A DNA stretch of 7,502 bases, taken from positions 1-7,502 of the forward strand of contig PKYZ01000790.1 of assembly GCA_003132865.1 (NCBI GenBank), given 5' to 3'. This document shows positions 1-6,289 of this stretch, in pieces (position 1 is the first letter of the stretch; each line of letters starts with the position of its first letter). The position numbers were made by a program, and so were the translations under genes. Origin of the DNA: Bryobacterales bacterium. Lineage in GTDB: Bacteria > Acidobacteriota > Terriglobia > Bryobacterales > Bryobacteraceae. The notes beneath the pieces were generated by a model. That model was given only the letters and a program-made list of their open reading frames with translations. It ran no database searches and had not been told where the DNA came from.

Positions 1-320
1 TGCCCGTGGTAAACATTCTCACCAGCACCGGCGCTCTTCCAAACGCTGCCGGGCCACCGAGCGTGGCAACCCTCCTCGACACCGGAAACGTACTGGCCAG
101 CGGAACGAGGTGTACCTATAGTGGATGCGGGCACGCGCCCACTAACGGCTGCTTCCTGTACACTTCCTCCAGCAACACGTGGTCTCAAGCCGGCGGTATG
201 AATCAGGCTCGCATCTCCCACACCTCGACACTGCTTCCCAGCGGCAAGGTGTTAGTTGCCGGGGGCTATACCAGTAATCACTTCACCCCTCTCAACAGCG
301 CTGAACTGTACACGCCGTAG
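1..320 (+). CDS. Kelch-repeat / galactose-oxidase-like beta-propeller protein, 3' end only
   Basis: This is the C-terminal end of a gene that enters from outside the window. The frame is open from the first bases, so the GTG at 6 is probably an internal codon and not the true start. About 105 residues are visible and the stop is TAG at 318-320. The end of one Kelch-type blade (ATLLDTGNVLASG) is followed by a second blade with NTWSQAGGMNQARISHTST, then LLPSGKVLVAGG, and a final SAELYTP strand. This is the usual Kelch pattern of a 'TW...M...R..H' strand followed by 'L.dGkVLvaGG'. Three cysteines lie within about 14 residues (CTYSGCGHAPTNGC) in an insert between blades; they could form a disulfide if the protein is secreted. 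Such proteins in Acidobacteria are often exported and large, with propeller domains for binding. The specific function cannot be given from this fragment. Confidence 0.8.
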   Translation, partial: PVVNILTSTGALPNAAGPPSVATLLDTGNVLASGTRCTYSGCGHAPTNGCFLYTSSSNTWSQAGGMNQARISHTSTLLPSGKVLVAGGYTSNHFTPLNSAELYTP

Positions 321-683
321 TCTTCGAAGTAACACACTGGCGAGCAATAATTCCGGCTTTTGACGATGTCGGAATCTACGACGCGGGCCTTGCAGGCATT
401 TGCAGGCAAGGAAAAAGCCTGCAGAACGAAAATTCTGAAGCAGGAATCGTTAATCGGAACATTTTGCGCGTGAACATTCCATGGCCTGCGGCCACAACGG
501 GTATGAAAAAGACGCGCTAGCGCGCGTTGGCGGCCTGAGAGACCACCGCAGGCCAAGGGCCTGCCCCACCCAAAGTCAAAATCTCTAACCACCCTATTCT
601 GTGCGCGCTTGAGGCAGGGTTTTTCGAAGGATACTCCGAGGCCGTATGTGGCCCGGCGCGAGGAGGGCCGCTCACCGATCCGG
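321..683. other. Intergenic region with clustered GCAGGC/GCCTGC inverted repeats
   Basis: No gene is supported in these 363 bases, which lie between the tail of the Kelch gene and the tail of the permease gene (convergent ends). The stretch is rich in short palindromic motifs. GCAGGC occurs at 392-397, 402-407 and 548-553, and GCCTGC at 417-422, 484-489 and 559-564. They can form TGCAGGC/GCCTGCA (401-407 with 417-423) and GCAGGCC/GGCCTGC (548-554 with 558-564). A perfect 12-bp palindrome CGCGCTAGCGCG sits at 513-524. No stem has a clear T-run on either side. The region may be a dispersed intergenic repeat or contain terminators for the two converging transcripts. Confidence 0.5.
548..564 (-). 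terminator. Possible transcription terminator hairpin after the permease gene
   Basis: A perfect 7-bp stem, GCAGGCC/GGCCTGC, closes a 3-base loop about 120 bases past the permease stop codon. It is the strongest simple hairpin between the two converging genes and could serve either strand. It lacks a convincing U-tract on both sides, so a role in termination is only inferred from position and stem strength. A competing stem, GGCCTG 532-537 with CAGGCC 549-554, is also possible. Confidence 0.25.
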
Positions 684-3110
684 CTACTCGTGGTGCAGCG
701 CCTCCATCGGATCGATGCGCGTCGCGCGCCGCGCCGGAACGTAGTTCGCGATCAGCGCCACCGTAAGCAGCAACGCGGCGACGCCCGCCATGACGCCGGG
801 ATCGAGCGGCGCTACCCCGAAGAGCAGCGCGCGTAGGGCCGACGCCAGCGCGGCGGCGCCGGCCATTCCAGCCAGCAAACCGATCAGCGCGGTCCGGATG
901 CCGCTCTGGATTACCAGCGCCTTCAGTTGCCCAGGCGTAGAGCCAAGCGCCATGCGCAGTCCGAACTCGCGGGTCCGCTGGGCGACGCCGTAGGAAACGA
1001 CTCCATGAATCCCGAGCGCGGCCAACAGCATCGAGATGCCCGCGAAAACCAGCAGCAGTATGGTGGAAATGCGCGGCGCGGTATCGGCCAGCGACATATA
1101 GTCGTCCATGCTGCGGATCTGAAACACCGGCTGGCCCCGATCGACCGACCACACGGCCTGCTTCACGGCTTTCACCACTGCCTGCGTATCCATCGTCGTG
1201 CGTACGGCGAGCGCCATGGCCTTGTCCGGCATCTGCTCATAGGGCGCGTAAATGGTAGGCTCCGGCTGTTTTTCCAAGCCATAATGATGCACCTGGCCCA
1301 CAATGCCAACGACTTCCCGGAATTCACCCCACAGCCGCATGCGCCGGCCGATTGGATTCTCGTTGGGCCAATACTGGTGCGCCAGCGTTTCGTCGATCAG
1401 GATCACCTGCGGAGCGTCGGCAACATCGCGATCGGAAAGCAGTCTCCCCCGCAGCAGCGCGATTCCCATCGTGTTTAAGTACAGTGGACTGATGCGCCGA
1501 AAGTCGGCGACCAATTCCTGCCCCGGCGGCAGCGGGCGCTTTTCGATCGTGAAGTACTCCCGGTCGTTTTGCTGACCGAGCGGAAGCACATCGGTAAGAC
1601 CGGCGGATTGAATGCCGGGTATCTGTTCCACTTTGTTGAGTACGCGCCGGTAGAAAGCGGCCTGTTCGCGATCGCCCTTGTAAAGATTGTCGGTAGGCAG
1701 GCGCATGCGAAACGTCAGGACATGATCGGGCCGTATGCCGGGATTCACGTGTTGCAGATTCACGAAGCTCTTCATGGCGAGTCCGGCGCCGACCAGCAGC
1801 ATGCTGGCCAGAGCCACTTCCCCAGCCACCAGCAAACTCCACACCCGCGTCCGGCCCAGCGACGCGGAAGACGCCCGGCCGCCTTCCTTCAACGCCTCGT
1901 TCACGTCGGCGCGGGCGACATACAGCGCGGGAATCAGTCCAAAAACCAGCGCGGCCCCGATGGAGATCGCCAGCGCGAAGCCCAGCGCGCGCGCATCCAC
2001 GCCAATCGCCGGCCGCACGATCTCGGCTCCGGCCTCCGCCATCGGCAGCGTGCCGGGCAGGACCGCGCTCAGCAGGTCGACGCCCCAAACGGCGAAGCAG
2101 ACTCCCAGCGCGCCTCCCATGAGGCTAAGCAGCAGGCTTTCGCTCAGAATCTGCGCTATCAGACGGCCGCGCGGCGCGCCCAATGCCGCGCGAATCCCCA
2201 TCTCCTTGCGCTGGCCCGTGACGCGCGCCAGCAACAGACTCGCCACGTTGACGCATGCCAGCAGCAGCAGAAGTCCCACTGCGCCCAGCAGCAACAGCAA
2301 CGCGGGGCGGATGTATTCGAATAGCCCCTGTTTCATCCCCACCACGCTCACGTCCCAACCCGCCAGCCTGGGCGTCTGCGCATCGATGCGGCGCGCGATG
2401 GTGCTCAACTCGGCCTGCGCCCGAGCGATGGTGACGCCCGGCTTCAGGCGGGCCATGACGCCGAAATCGTGGTCCACGCGGCTCTTGGCGCGCAGTTGCG
2501 CGACCGGCCATGGCACGTATAGGTCGGTCGGCAGAAAATGGTAGAAATCCGGAGCGAGCACGCCGATCACAGTGTACGGCTCGCTATTCATGGTGAACGT
2601 TCTTCCGATGATGCGTGGGTCCGATCCGAAGCGGCGCTTCCAATACCCGTTCGCGAGCACGGCCACCGGGTAGCGCGCCTGACCCGCGCCCTCAGCCGCC
2701 GTAAATCCGCGTCCGAGAACGGTGCGCGCTCCGAGCATCGAGAGGAAATTGGTGGTCACGCGAAGGCCGGTGACCTGTTCGGGCTCGCCCTCACCGGTCA
2801 CGGTGCCGGTGCCGACCTCGAGCAGCGCCATCTCCTCGAAGGATTCACTCTGCTCCTTCCAGTCGAGGAAATTCGGCCCGGACGGCCCTTCGCGCTTGAT
2901 GCCGTCCTTCAAATCCGTCTCCCAGATCAGCGCGAGGCGATCGGCGCCAGGATACGGCAATGGACGCAGCACCACCGAATTGACCACGCTGAAGATAGCA
3001 GTGTTCGCTCCGATGCCCAGCGCCAGGACCAGCAAGGCCACGATGCTGAAGCCGGGCATCTTGCGCAAGGTGCGCAGGGAGTACCGCAAATCCTTTAGGA
3101 GACTGAGCAT
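684..3110 (-). CDS. ADOP-type MacB/FtsX-family ABC transporter permease
   Basis: This 808-residue inner-membrane permease has the type VII ABC (MacB/FtsX) fold in duplicated form. Residues 1-20 carry the LxDLRYSLRTLRKMPGF signature, followed by a first membrane segment at about 21-46 (LALGIGANTAIFSVVNSV). A large MacB-type periplasmic domain spans about 47-260. Membrane segments follow at about 268-296, 322-350 and 376-398. The second half repeats this plan: a segment at about 424-446, a second periplasmic domain at about 450-675, and segments at about 681-708, 737-763 and 770-791. It ends in the usual YVPARRATRIDPMEALHHE tail. Length and layout match the Acidobacterial duplicated orphan permease family, which typically lacks an adjacent ATPase; none is seen here. 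The usual PadR-type regulator neighbour is also absent from the window. Substrate is unknown; relatives export macrolides or peptides or act in mechanotransmission. The ATG at 3110 has no clear Shine-Dalgarno sequence, but the N-terminus fits the family. The frame is intact. Confidence 0.93.
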   Translation of the reverse strand: MLSLLKDLRYSLRTLRKMPGFSIVALLVLALGIGANTAIFSVVNSVVLRPLPYPGADRLALIWETDLKDGIKREGPSGPNFLDWKEQSESFEEMALLEVGTGTVTGEGEPEQVTGLRVTTNFLSMLGARTVLGRGFTAAEGAGQARYPVAVLANGYWKRRFGSDPRIIGRTFTMNSEPYTVIGVLAPDFYHFLPTDLYVPWPVAQLRAKSRVDHDFGVMARLKPGVTIARAQAELSTIARRIDAQTPRLAGWDVSVVGMKQGLFEYIRPALLLLLGAVGLLLLLACVNVASLLLARVTGQRKEMGIRAALGAPRGRLIAQILSESLLLSLMGGALGVCFAVWGVDLLSAVLPGTLPMAEAGAEIVRPAIGVDARALGFALAISIGAALVFGLIPALYVARADVNEALKEGGRASSASLGRTRVWSLLVAGEVALASMLLVGAGLAMKSFVNLQHVNPGIRPDHVLTFRMRLPTDNLYKGDREQAAFYRRVLNKVEQIPGIQSAGLTDVLPLGQQNDREYFTIEKRPLPPGQELVADFRRISPLYLNTMGIALLRGRLLSDRDVADAPQVILIDETLAHQYWPNENPIGRRMRLWGEFREVVGIVGQVHHYGLEKQPEPTIYAPYEQMPDKAMALAVRTTMDTQAVVKAVKQAVWSVDRGQPVFQIRSMDDYMSLADTAPRISTILLLVFAGISMLLAALGIHGVVSYGVAQRTREFGLRMALGSTPGQLKALVIQSGIRTALIGLLAGMAGAAALASALRALLFGVAPLDPGVMAGVAALLLTVALIANYVPARRATRIDPMEALHHE

Positions 3111-3131
3111 TTGCTTGTTCGTGAAGCAAGT

Positions 3132-3143
3132 GAAGGGCCGTTC
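3132..3143 (+). repeat. Left copy of 12-bp direct repeat flanking the tcmP/DUF5131 cassette
   Basis: The sequence GAAGGGCCGTTC occurs here and again, identically and in the same orientation, at 5412-5423. The left copy lies 22 bases upstream of the permease start codon. Together the copies bracket the lower-G+C, opposite-strand cassette. The bases on both sides differ between copies. It could be a target duplication or recombination remnant, or chance in G+C-rich DNA. Confidence 0.4.
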
Positions 3144-3499
3144 GAGGGACTGGGCAAGTGACTGGAACTACTGACTGACGCGGGGATCGTGCGTGGCGTA
3201 GGTGTCCGTTTGTGGGAATCGCTCGTTGGGTTCCGCGCGTGTTCCGTCTCCTTGGTGAGGTTGAAGAAAACTCCCGCTGTCGGTTCCGCGTGACCGGGCC
3301 TGCCAGCAGGCTGACAACGGCGTCCGCATCGGTCCAGGAGCCGCCTCTGGGGGCCGCCGACGAACGGGCGCCCTTTTCTTGGGACGAATCGTGTTAATTC
3401 GCGTGACGACGCATAGATGTATGATGCTTGTAGAACGGGTCGCTCCCGCACATCGACGTGCTCAGGGCGGTACTCTAATACGCCGCCGGATACAGCCTA

Positions 3500-3518
3500 T
3501 TAAGGTACTTTAAGGTAC
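3500..3518 (+). promoter_or_regulatory. Tandem TTAAGGTAC repeat carrying the tcmP ribosome binding site
   Basis: TTAAGGTAC occurs at 3500-3508 and again at 3510-3518, a direct repeat with a period of exactly 10 bases. The second copy provides an AAGG Shine-Dalgarno core about seven bases before the GTG at 3523, which supports that start. The duplicated copy, one helical turn upstream, could be a second ribosome landing site or a pair of half-sites for a regulator. The repeat is seen directly; its role is inferred. Confidence 0.55.
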
Positions 3519-3522
3519 GCTT

Positions 3523-4665
3523 GTGAAACGACATACGCAGTTGGGGGTTGAGGATGATTTCTTCAATACGCCCCGTGATTCATCACGAGTCAAGCGTCAG
3601 ATCGTCATTGAGTACTTCGACTACTACATGAAAGTAATGGCCCGGGACGGCAAAACCGCGGGCTACGTCGATCTCTTCGCCAGTCCCGGGGTATACGATA
3701 GCGGTGAAGAATCCATACCCATTCTCATATGCAAACAAAGTAGCGGCGGACGCGCGCCTCCGGGCGTTTGTGAAGCTCTGGTTCAACGAAGGCGACGCCA
3801 AGAACTATGAGAAGCTGCAAGCCAACGTCGCCGCCGTACCAGGCATCACTACGCTGGCCCACAGGCCAAGAATCACGTCTTCCCTTATTTCTGAAGAGTT
3901 CTCGCCGAAGCTCTCCGGCATGCGTACGCCAAGTTCATTTTTGCAGATCCGTGCGGCTATAAGGGCCTATCGCTCCACTTGATCGCGTCTGCCCTGAAAC
4001 CTTTCGGCAATGATTGTGTCTTCCTATTCAACTACAACCGCGTGAACATGAAACTCGGCTACGAGGTGATGAACGATTCTGTTAACGCTTTCTTCGAAGC
4101 AGCCCGAGCGGAGCGCATCCGCGCAGCAGTCCGTTCGGTACGCAACGCTCAGGAGCGGGAACAAATCATCTTGAGCGCCGTGGAGGACGCCTTGAAGGAG
4201 GTCAGGGCGCACTCGCTAGAGTTCGGCTTTCGAACGCGGGAAGGTGGTGGCGCCAGCCATCACCTCGTGTATGCTACGAAGGAGGTTCGGGCGCTGAACA
4301 AGATGAAACGGATCTATACCAAGGCAAGTTCTGACCAATGCGACGGCGTGGGATCGCTCGACTATGATCCGCGCGACGCTGGCGCGTCGGCCCTGCTCTT
4401 CAGTCCGCTCGATGAAGTACGACAACGGCTACTCCAGACCTTCGCTGGACGCACACTGACGTTCGATGAACTGATCGTGGCGGAGGGTCCACACACGACG
4501 TTTACGGACACTGCGTATCGAAATGCTTTGCTGGAGCTGGAAGAAGAGCGCGGCGTCGCCTTGGAGCCATCCGCCGAGCAGAGGCGGTTTCAGCCGGGTG
4601 GAGAACGACGAACGCTGCCGGGGTCAACGCGCATAACATTTCCAGATCTAAAGGAGGGGAACTGA
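3523..4665 (+). pseudogene. tcmP: Three-Cys-motif partner protein TcmP, interrupted by two compensating frameshifts
   Basis: The TcmP family is the conserved neighbour of three-Cys-motif (Gp37/Gp68) proteins; its activity is not established. Three overlapping segments are needed. Segment A is codons 1-72 from GTG 3523, containing GYVDLFASPGVY. Segment B is frame +1, about 3740-3901, containing VAADARLRAF, LWFNEGDAKNYEKL and PGITTLAHRP. Segment C returns to the first frame from about 3904 to TGA 4663-4665, containing AEALRHAYAKF, FADPCGYKGLSLHLI, FLFNYNRVNMKL, GGASHHLVYATKEV and FAGRTLTFDELI. Joined, they give about 380 residues, near the family length as I recall it, in the expected order. 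As written, the first frame stops at 3810 after 95 codons. VDLFASPG resembles a SAM-methyltransferase motif I (family usually DLFAGPG) and DPCGYKG resembles a DPxGY motif; both comparisons are inference. The G+C content is lower than in the flanks. The TGA abuts the ATG of the next gene. Sequencing error is an alternative to true decay. Confidence 0.75.
4651..4657 (+). promoter_or_regulatory. Strong Shine-Dalgarno site for the DUF5131 gene
   Basis: AAGGAGG lies inside the last codons of tcmP, eight bases before the ATG at 4666. It is the strongest ribosome binding site I see in the window. It fixes the start of the downstream gene and should allow that gene to be translated even when upstream translation ends early at the tcmP frameshift. 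Confidence 0.8.
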
Positions 4666-5409
4666 ATGGCCGCTAAATCAGCGATTGAATGGACCGGGTC
4701 TACATGGAATCCGTCCACTGGGTGCGATGCAATTAGTCCTGGGTGCGAGAACTGCTACGCGGAGAGAATGTCGTATCGATTGAAAGCCATGGGGCAAACA
4801 GAATACCAGAACGGATTCAAGCTCACCCTACACCCCGACACCCTGGAACTGCCGCTGCACTGGAAGAAGCCGCAACGCATCTTCGTGAACTCCATGAGCG
4901 ACCTCTTTCACCACGACGTCCCGGAAGAGTATATCCAGAAAGTGTTCGCCACCATGGGCAAGGCCCATTGGCATCAATTTCAGGTACTGACGAAGAGATC
5001 CGGCCGCCTGCTGGCGATGTCAGAGCGACTCCCTTGGCCGTCCAATCTTTGGATGGGCGTCAGTGTTGAGAGCGCCCTCTACAAGACCAGAATCGACCAC
5101 CTTCGGAGGACGGGGGCGACGATCAAATTTCTGTCGTTGGAACCGCTCATCGAGGACCTCGGAGAAATCTGCCTTAACGGCATTGACTGGGTCATTGTGG
5201 GCGGAGAATCGGGCCCCGGCGCCAGGCCCATGCAAAGAGAATGGGTAGACGATATTCGTGGACAGTGTCAGAGGTCGAGAGTGCCTTTCTTCTTCAAGCA
5301 GTGGGGAGGAGTTCAGAAAAAGCGCACAGGGCGAAAGCTGAACGGACAGACATATGACGCGATGCCTGCCCCTTTGAAACAGGATGGCGTGTCGCTTCGC
5401 GTGCTCTGA
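4666..5409 (+). CDS. Phage Gp37/Gp68 family (DUF5131) three-Cys-motif protein
   Basis: This intact 247-residue protein has the family hallmarks in order: IEWTGSTWNPSTGC near the start; the three-cysteine motif C20-x6-C27-x2-C30 followed by YAERM; RIFVNSMSDLFHHDVP at about 71-86; QVLTKR at about 106-111; WMGVSVES at about 129-136; FLSLEPL at about 155-161; WVIVGGESGPGARPM at about 175-189; and VPFFFKQWGG at about 206-215. The closely spaced cysteines could bind an iron-sulfur cluster or zinc; the arrangement recalls radical-SAM CxxxCxxC but with wider spacing, so that link is inference. Members occur in phages and bacterial accessory regions and often lie beside tcmP, as here; function is not established. 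The ATG directly follows the tcmP TGA with no gap and has a strong Shine-Dalgarno site, implying co-transcription. Base composition is lower in G+C than in the flanking genes, suggesting acquisition. Confidence 0.92.
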   Translation: MAAKSAIEWTGSTWNPSTGCDAISPGCENCYAERMSYRLKAMGQTEYQNGFKLTLHPDTLELPLHWKKPQRIFVNSMSDLFHHDVPEEYIQKVFATMGKAHWHQFQVLTKRSGRLLAMSERLPWPSNLWMGVSVESALYKTRIDHLRRTGATIKFLSLEPLIEDLGEICLNGIDWVIVGGESGPGARPMQREWVDDIRGQCQRSRVPFFFKQWGGVQKKRTGRKLNGQTYDAMPAPLKQDGVSLRVL

Positions 5410-5411
5410 CC

Positions 5412-5423
5412 GAAGGGCCGTTC
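5412..5423 (+). repeat. Right copy of 12-bp direct repeat flanking the tcmP/DUF5131 cassette
   Basis: GAAGGGCCGTTC begins two bases after the DUF5131 stop codon and matches the copy at 3132-3143 exactly. The position, immediately at the end of the cassette, is what makes the match notable. The motif is itself an imperfect palindrome around GGCC. Confidence 0.4.
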
Positions 5424-5464
5424 CTCATCTCATCCGGACAGTGGCCCGGACGAACACTGAAGCA

Positions 5465-6244
5465 TTACTGATTCACCCCCGACGCCAAAAATCCCCCATC
5501 CACCGCGATGCACTGCCCCGTGATAAAACTAGCCGCATCGGACGCCAGCAGCACAGCCGCACCGATCAGTTCTTCCGGTTGTCCGAATCGCCCCATCGGC
5601 GTGCGCAGTTTCAGCTCGCGGCCACGCTCGGTGCCGTCGAGAAGCTGCGCGTTCAGGTCGGTGCGGAAGACGCCCGGCGCGATGGCGTTGACGTTGATGC
5701 CGTCGCGCGCCCACTCCACGGCCAGGTTGCGCGTGAGCGCCAGCACCGCGGCCTTCGACGCGGCATAGGCCGTCACTTCCAGGAAGCCCACGAAAGAAGT
5801 CAGAGAGGCTATGTTGACGATTCGCCCGCAGCGGTTGGCCGCCAGCGGCCGGTAGAACGACTGGCAAGCGCGCAGCATGCCCGTCAGATTCACGTCCATG
5901 ATGCCATTCCATTCGGCTTCGGTGACGTCCGCGGTGGGCTTCCGCTGGGTCTGTCCGGCGGCGTTCAGCAGCACATCGACGCGGCCGAACGCGGCCAGCA
6001 CGGCGTCGCGAAAGCGGTCGATCGACTCGCGGGAGCCTGCATCGCAGGCCTGGCGCAGAGTCTTGCGGCCGGCGCATTCGATCTCCAGGCAGGCCTCTTC
6101 GATCAGCGGTTCGCGGCGTCCAGTGGGCACCACATCGGCGCCCGCGGCGGCCAGTCCGGCGGCCAGTTTGCGGCCGAGGCCGGAGGTGCCGCCGATAACT
6201 ACGGCCACGCGTCCGGTCAAATCCATCAGGTGTTTGGTTGGCAC
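5465..6244 (-). CDS. Short-chain dehydrogenase/reductase (classical SDR, gluconate/deoxygluconate dehydrogenase-like)
   Basis: This 259-residue cytosolic NAD(P)(H)-dependent oxidoreductase has the classical SDR fold. The visible motifs are the cofactor loop GGTSGLG at 18-24, LNAAG at 93-97, catalytic Asn119 (DVNLTG), Ser147 (NIAS), Tyr160 and Lys164 (YAASK), and INVNAIAPG at 183-191. Arg43-Arg44 after the second strand (TGRRE) would favour NADP(H). The tail AVDGGFLASGVNQ resembles proteins annotated as gluconate 5-dehydrogenase or 2-deoxy-D-gluconate 3-dehydrogenase (KduD-like), but substrate cannot be assigned from sequence alone. The chosen start is GTG at 6244 because AAAGGAAA lies about six bases upstream. 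An in-frame ATG seven codons in (MDLTGRVAVV) has no ribosome binding site but is a possible alternative. It lies 45 bases downstream of the lipoprotein gene on the same strand, so the two may share a transcript. Confidence 0.92.
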   Translation of the reverse strand: MPTKHLMDLTGRVAVVIGGTSGLGRKLAAGLAAAGADVVPTGRREPLIEEACLEIECAGRKTLRQACDAGSRESIDRFRDAVLAAFGRVDVLLNAAGQTQRKPTADVTEAEWNGIMDVNLTGMLRACQSFYRPLAANRCGRIVNIASLTSFVGFLEVTAYAASKAAVLALTRNLAVEWARDGINVNAIAPGVFRTDLNAQLLDGTERGRELKLRTPMGRFGQPEELIGAAVLLASDAASFITGQCIAVDGGFLASGVNQ

Positions 6245-6289
6245 GATTTTCCTTTCTTGTCCGCTCCCTCACGGTCGCGGCTCGGTATC

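Larger units (their letters stand above)
3111..3522. other. Intergenic region between divergent permease and tcmP genes
   Basis: These 412 bases separate the starts of two divergent genes, so both promoters should lie here. No reading frame has recognisable protein character; a 118-codon minus-strand frame (3095-3451) is rich in Arg, Pro and Ser and looks like chance. A 6-bp stem GCCTGC/GCAGGC with a 2-base loop occurs at 3298-3311. A TATGAT hexamer at 3420-3425 resembles a -10 box for the plus strand, but no good -35 box lies 16-18 bases upstream of it. One copy of a 12-bp direct repeat lies at 3132-3143, and a tandem repeat with the ribosome binding site lies at 3500-3518. Confidence 0.5.

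Noticed and set aside
401..423. TGCAGGC/GCCTGCA hairpin as terminator of the Kelch gene
   Set aside because: The stem is only 7 bp with a 9-base loop, and no T-run follows on the plus strand. Kept only as part of the repeat cluster.
517..1152. Minus-strand frame of 211 codons overlapping the permease end
   Set aside because: It is Arg/Gly/Ala-rich and out of frame with the permease, which has clear family sequence over the same DNA.
1324..2088. Minus-strand frame of 254 codons inside the permease
   Set aside because: It is an out-of-frame shadow with Arg-rich composition and no motifs; the permease frame is continuous here.
3353..3379. GGGCGCCC followed by TTTTCTT as an intrinsic terminator
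   Set aside because: The palindrome has no loop, the best alternative stem is four base pairs plus wobbles, and no plus-strand gene ends upstream.
3095..3451. Minus-strand 118-codon frame upstream of the permease
   Set aside because: It has low-complexity Ser/Pro/Arg composition, overlaps the permease start out of frame, and shows no domain or ribosome binding site.
3730..3745. Programmed +1 ribosomal frameshift in tcmP
   Set aside because: AAACAAAG is not a recognised +1 slippery site, there is no in-frame stop or rare codon at the shift point, and a second independent shift would also be needed. Mutation or sequencing error is simpler.
3704..3982. An independent 92-codon gene in the +1 frame
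   Set aside because: Its first part overlaps segment A and its end overlaps segment C. Only the middle (about 3740-3901) matches TcmP, as the shifted middle part of one gene.
3979..4665. A separate 228-codon gene starting at TTG 3979
   Set aside because: The same frame continues upstream with clear family sequence (AEALRHAYAKF, FADPCGYKGLSL) back to about 3904. The TTG encodes an internal Leu of TcmP segment C, not a start.
5433..5450. TCCGG/CCGGA hairpin between converging DUF5131 and SDR genes as a terminator
   Set aside because: The stem has only 5 bp and an 8-base loop with no T-run on either side, too weak to annotate despite the fitting position.
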